A DNA stretch of 64,000 nucleotides, taken from Typhlomys cinereus (taxonomy: Eukaryota; Chordata; Mammalia; Rodentia; Platacanthomyidae). Both the position numbers and the translations under genes were made by a program. Each line of letters begins with the position of its first letter. The stretch's first letter is position 1. Below are positions 59,801 to 64,000 of the stretch, one piece after another. The notes under the pieces were generated by a model. The model had not been told where the DNA came from and searched no databases. It saw nothing but the letters and a program-made list of their open reading frames with translations. The stretch is taken from contig JALPQD010000006.1 in the NCBI GenBank assembly GCA_023101885.1, positions 16,392,085-16,456,084 on the forward strand, in the 5' to 3' direction.

Positions 59801-60539
59801 CTGGTCCTTAATTATTAATGGTGTGTTGTATTCCCCTAAGGAGTATTCCATGTTGGACTATAAATTAATGTCAACCTACAAAAAAAGTCTTGTAGCTATG
59901 CATACCATAAACAGGCATCTTTCCTCTTTCTTGCTCCTTCTTGGTCTCTACTGAGAACGGATAAGAGAAGACACATTGGTTTCTTTAAAGATGCATCATG
60001 CATCGCTCATGCTAAGTCCCATGACCCCACAATTCTCTGCCATCATTTTCTCTGGTTCTTACATTTTCCCATCTCCCTTGGGGAATCATCACTCTTCAGA
60101 TTCTCCTCCATTCTTCCTTAGCAACAAAGGAAAATGGAAGAAAGCAGAAATAACCACAAACAAGATGTGACAATGGATGAAACTCTAAAGTAAATTAACC
60201 ACAGTGTCCATTTATTCTCCCCTCTATCCTCTCATTCTCAAACAAATCTTTTTCCAAAATGTCATCAAAGTAATTTTTACTCATGTACCTAGATATTTCT
60301 TTTTCTGAACAATCATCATCCACATCCTCGTCACTCCATAAATCCATGTGTTTGTCTATTTTGATGACACTGACCCTCCCCACACACACTACTGTGTCCT
60401 GCTCCTATTCTTCCTTCAATCTCTATGTCTCTTCTTATTTTAAGATCTTCGTTTAAACAGTCTTTTTATCTTTGATTAGGAGGTGATCTTCAATACCAGT
60501 TGGAATGCAGCCAAGGGCAGTGCAGGAAAAGCAAAACAG
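56891..60539. other. AT-rich non-coding DNA, nothing recognised
   Basis: No gene, SINE or L1 recognised over about 3.6 kb, the longest stretch on this side of the window without an identified transposon. The frame at 57794-58183 (minus, 129 codons) has no recognisable domain. 59.04-59.45 kb is of more mixed composition and holds a TGAGTCAGC motif at 59234-59242. Confidence 0.4.
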
Positions 60540-61130
60540 AAAATGACAACAAACTGTAATTCAGAACACCAAAGACCCTAAATTTTTAACCTGGAACCAG
60601 ACCAGCCAAATCTCCCCATCCTAAATCTCAGGGAACTTTGCAGAAGCGGGGATAAGATTGTAAGAGCCTAAAGATGAAGAGGCCCAAAAATATGCAAGAT
60701 ACTCCACACGATTTAAGGTTGCAGCAGCCAGGATTGGACTTTGTCACATGTCAATGACCCCCCCCCCCAAGTCTAGCATGGATCACAGGGAGGAAGGCTC
60801 CAGGAAGTAGGATCCTTAGAGGCAAAGGATTAAACAGTCATAATATAGTTCACATACTAATGGGGAGCCCAAGATTATTCCATTGAGTCCTGAACCCTTA
60901 CTAGAGCGGAGGACTCAGAGGGAGGTTTGGCTTTCACATAAAGGGATGCTCCAGGGGAATGTAGGGAGGAAGGGGTAGGAACTGACAGAGGGGAAGGGAG
61001 GGATGGGGGTTAGAGGAAGAGGGAATGGAGGAAAGTGCAATGGGGTTTGACTGGGGAGGGGAGGGAGGAGGGAGAGGACGAGGTACCCATTGAGGTTGCG
61101 TGATTAGGAAAAACAAATGTTGAAAGACCT
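60540..61130 (+). mobile_element. 5'-truncated L1, 3' UTR only
   Basis: Same 3' UTR type as the minus-strand copy at 43850-44695. Shared phrases in order are GAACTTTGCAGAAGCGGGG, GATAAGATTGTAAGAGCC, ATGCAAGATACTCCACAC, GATTGGACTTTG, TAGGATCCTTAGAGGC and GGATGCTCCAGGGG. Then come the polypurine tract (60945-61085) and a short adenine-rich end near 61110. It contains a C11 run at about 60759-60769. The 5' limit is uncertain and no target-site duplication was found. Confidence 0.8.
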
Positions 61131-63094
61131 TTTATGTTCCAATTTGTTCTGTCTCTACCTTTAATTAATATAGGAGAAGTAATGAAAGACTTTGAAATTG
61201 AGAACAGACAAGAAGTCTCCTTTCATGCTTATATATAAACAGCCATAACTAAGAAAGAGAACAATAAATCATGTTATTAGCTCATTTCCAACAGTTTAGA
61301 TAAACTTACTTACAGTTCTTATAAAGGAGATTTCTTTCTGTTCTGTCTCAGACTGTGCTAGCTTCCACTGCATTCATTTCTACTTTAGTTCACAGGGTCC
61401 ATACCTTCCATTCAGATGTGACATCGGACATTGTGACTATTGCCTACAACCTGCTTGATTATGCTCCTTTCCCTGTGTCTTCTTAGGAGTCTCAAAAAAT
61501 GCTCAAGTGGTTTGTCCACAACTATGATCTTCCTGACACAACTTCCATCAGGGTAAGGATGCTTCAAGTTTCATTTATTCTAAGAGAAGGACTTTCTTGT
61601 TATAAATCATATGCAAAGTGACTAACTGAATGACAAGGAGAAACCATTTATCATCCTACGCAATTTCAATAACTATTTTTGAATCGAGTAAACAGAATTG
61701 CAGGATTCAGAACTGAAGAAAGTAAAACAAATAAATAAAAACAAATCCTTTAGAGAGGTGGAGAATGGTATCTACATAGGAATATATGAAAACCCATAGG
61801 ATTATAGACCTTTATACTTTTACCTGCAAGCTCAATGGATAGAAAGTAATCACTTTTGCTCAAGATTAACTAGGATCTAGTCTCTTAGATCTTATATTTC
61901 ATGAAAGAATATGATGACAAAATAATTTCATGTGGTGATAAATTATATAAAAACAATAGAACAGGTGATAGGGTGAACGACATTAGTATATGTTTGATTA
62001 GTTGGGTAGAAATGTCCACTTTTGAAAGACGGCATTTGAATTGAAACAAATCAAAAGAGCATAAGGGATGAGAAGATATGGGTGGAAATTGAGAGAATTA
62101 AAATTTTTGTGAAGGAAAAGAGAAAGCAGAAGACATAAAGGAACAAATACAAGATTTCTATATGAAATTGACCACACTGGCATCAAAGAAATCCAACTAG
62201 ATCAAGGCCTCAGTAAGATTTTCTGGAAAACCAGACTATATAAGCTGTGCACTCACCCATCTCCATGTCACTTATTTCAAGGGGTAAAAACACAAAGCAC
62301 AAAAGTATATTTTATGGGGGAAGCAGAATTATGACTACTTAGTCTACATGAAAAAAAAAGTGGAGTTCATCTGCATGGGTGGAGTCCAGTTAGGTCCCAC
62401 CTTCTTGATGCTCCTGATGATTGCCTGTGTTCACACAAACCACCTTCTCAAGGCACTTCTGTGATTCTCCCATTCTCTGTCTCTGCTCTCACTTTTGCGT
62501 CTCTTCAGATTTACACTTCTTTTTTTCTAAATCCTTGTCATAAAGGTTACTATTTCCATGCCGAAGAACTTTTGAATACATTTGTTTTATAGCATTTTTC
62601 TTTTCAAAAGTCTGTTTTTATCTTTATCAGCAAAATAGAATATTTAAGAGCTGTCAGGAGGATTTGGAAACACTCTTGTTACATAGTACCAGATGTTAAA
62701 GTGACATTTGTGAAAATTGAAATCTACCTGTGTAGAATTTCTTATGCATTCCCTATTCATGCAATATCATCTTATTTTTCTCATTTTATTTGTGTTCCCT
62801 TACTGGATTGGATATACTAAAATGTAACTGACTTAAGATAATGAAAAGATGCATTTCTTCCATCCAGTATTTTCAAATTATCACTGTAGAGTGATATAAT
62901 TCTACTTGGTTGCTGCTGACACACCATCATTTCTTAGCCACAATAGATGAAGAAATAATTTTTTGGACCTGAACAATGTGACTACATGTAACTAAGAATG
63001 GCCTTCTCAATTATTTTGAAGAACTAGAGAGGATAATGAATAAGTACTCTGCGTGTGTATGACGTGTATTGTTTATTGTTGTTGTTTTATGTGC

Positions 63095-63095
<1 letters not shown>
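61131..63095. other. AT-rich non-coding DNA, nothing recognised
   Basis: No frame above 62 codons and no recognisable repeat. Confidence 0.45.

Positions 63096-63143
<48 letters not shown>
63096..63143. repeat. (TG)n microsatellite
   Basis: Pure TG units. Confidence 0.95.
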
Positions 63144-63145
<2 letters not shown>

Positions 63146-63496
63146 TTTGCTAAGATGGGATGCAAATCAAATCTTCCTTTAAAGGGAGTCATGGGCAAAA
63201 AGAATTGTCTGATTCAGTAATGCGGGGGGATAAATTCCTCAAAGACATATAGGAAATGTGTTATTCAGGGCTTTACAAGCTTTTCAAGCTAGCAAGTTTA
63301 TCCTATGTGAGGTGGGTAATCAAGCCTGAAATAGTAAGATATCACTATTGTTCTATGCTGCAGATCTTTATTTGTAAATAAATCATTTAAGGAACAAGTC
63401 CATGCACTTAACTTGGTATACTCTTACATATTCTCAGCTACAAGCTGCCTTCCAAACTAATGTGTTTTATGGACAAGATTTGCAAGTTAAAATTTC

Positions 63497-63837
63497 AGAA
63501 TGACAGGGGGGCTGGAGAGGTGGCTCAGGGGTTAAGTATCTGCCTTGGAGGCGGAAGGTCCTGAGTTTGGAACCTAGACCCCACATATAGATGCCAGGCA
63601 GAAGCAGGCGGCCTGTGTTTCTGGTCCTGGTAGGGCGGAGCCTGTGAATCCTGGGGCAGAGTAAACAAGGAGGAGGTTGGGGCGGTCCATGGTGGTTCCT
63701 GAATTCACCCGTGGTTCTACACACACACACACACACACACACATACATGCACACACATACATGCACACATGTGTACACACGCACAATTCAATAAATAATA
63801 AATAATAATAAAAAAATTTAAAAATTAAGAATGACAG
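63497..63837 (+). mobile_element. Young SINE, intact, with 10-bp target-site duplication
   Basis: Perfect duplications AGAATGACAG lie at 63497-63506 and 63828-63837. The head is GGGGGGCTGGAGAGGTGGCTCAG. The body has lost several CpGs (CCACATATAGATGCC where others read CCACGTATAGACGCC), so it is probably among the older of the intact copies. The tail is the longest, with CA, CATACATGCA and TGTG blocks and then AATTCAATAAATAATAAATAA. The antisense frames 63467-63784 and 63574-63786 are shadows of the SINE body. Confidence 0.94.
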
Positions 63838-64000
63838 AATGTATCTTCATTCTTCCTTTTCTTATTCCAGATGAATATTCTGCTGTATCTTTTGCTTACA
63901 ATGGTCAGTCCATGATTTCTTGTGTGATTAGATTGAGTATTTTAGTATAATTTATTCTTTCTAAATGTTCCTCATTGGCTATGATATTGAAAGCTTTCCT
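63838..64000. other. No feature recognised
   Basis: Window edge, AT-rich. Confidence 0.4.

Noticed and set aside
60195..60389. 64-codon acidic minus frame (DEDVDDDCSEKE)
   Set aside because: Short, no family match. An L1 3' UTR begins nearby, but no link is visible.
1..64000. CRISPR arrays, operons, ribosome binding sites, bacterial terminators
   Set aside because: All composition and repeat evidence is mammalian. The regular repeats present are microsatellites without spacers.

Overview
This window is mammalian genomic DNA, almost certainly from a rodent. It contains no protein-coding gene or structural RNA gene that I can support. The rodent call rests on the interspersed repeats: tRNA-derived SINEs of the B2/B3 and B4 (RSINE1) type, an ID-like SINE, a MaLR (MT/ORR1-type) solo LTR, rodent-type L1 3' UTRs with a polypurine tract, and many long CA/TG, GA, TA and TATC microsatellites. 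The most abundant young SINE is not the B1 or B2 of mouse or rat as I know them. A mouse-related-clade rodent other than Mus or Rattus is my inference, and I cannot name the species.

Layout. 0-5.4 kb is AT-rich single-copy-looking DNA. 5.44-7.32 kb is a twin-primed (internally inverted) L1. 7.7-7.9 kb is an old B3-type SINE. 8-15.6 kb looks single-copy apart from a TG microsatellite. 15.6-20.2 kb is SINE-dense: one diverged, one fragmentary and two intact copies of the young family, plus a B3-type SINE. 22.4-23.4 kb is an LTR-like composite. 24.2-27.0 kb is an old plus-strand L1 interrupted by a SINE. 27.9-28.2 and 29.2-29.5 kb hold two more members of the young SINE family. 29.5-30.6 kb is a minus-strand L1 3' end. 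33.4-33.8 and 41.8-42.1 kb are rodent-type medium-reiterated repeats. 40.4-40.7 kb is a B4-like SINE. 43.85-44.70 kb is a minus-strand L1 3' end with a young SINE nested inside. 45.74-46.16 kb is a second twin-primed L1, and 48.00-48.19 kb is a minimal L1 insertion. 48.9-49.2 and 63.5-63.8 kb are further young SINEs. 51.4-51.9 kb is a MaLR LTR followed by a CA tract and an ID-like SINE. 60.5-61.1 kb is a plus-strand L1 3' UTR.

The best signal is a SINE family with six near-full-length copies, each flanked by a perfect 10-16 bp target-site duplication, two diverged older members and one internal 62-bp fragment. Its tRNA-like head has A- and B-box-like motifs. Its CpG-rich body of about 170 bp is one I cannot assign to a known SINE. 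It ends in a CA-repeat and AATAAA-rich tail. Copies have the duplications expected of L1-mediated retroposition, and L1 debris is all around them. Also notable are two L1 insertions with textbook twin-priming structure and two short non-tandem duplications separated by about 830-870 bp. Every open reading frame of note either is explained by these repeats or cannot be told from chance.
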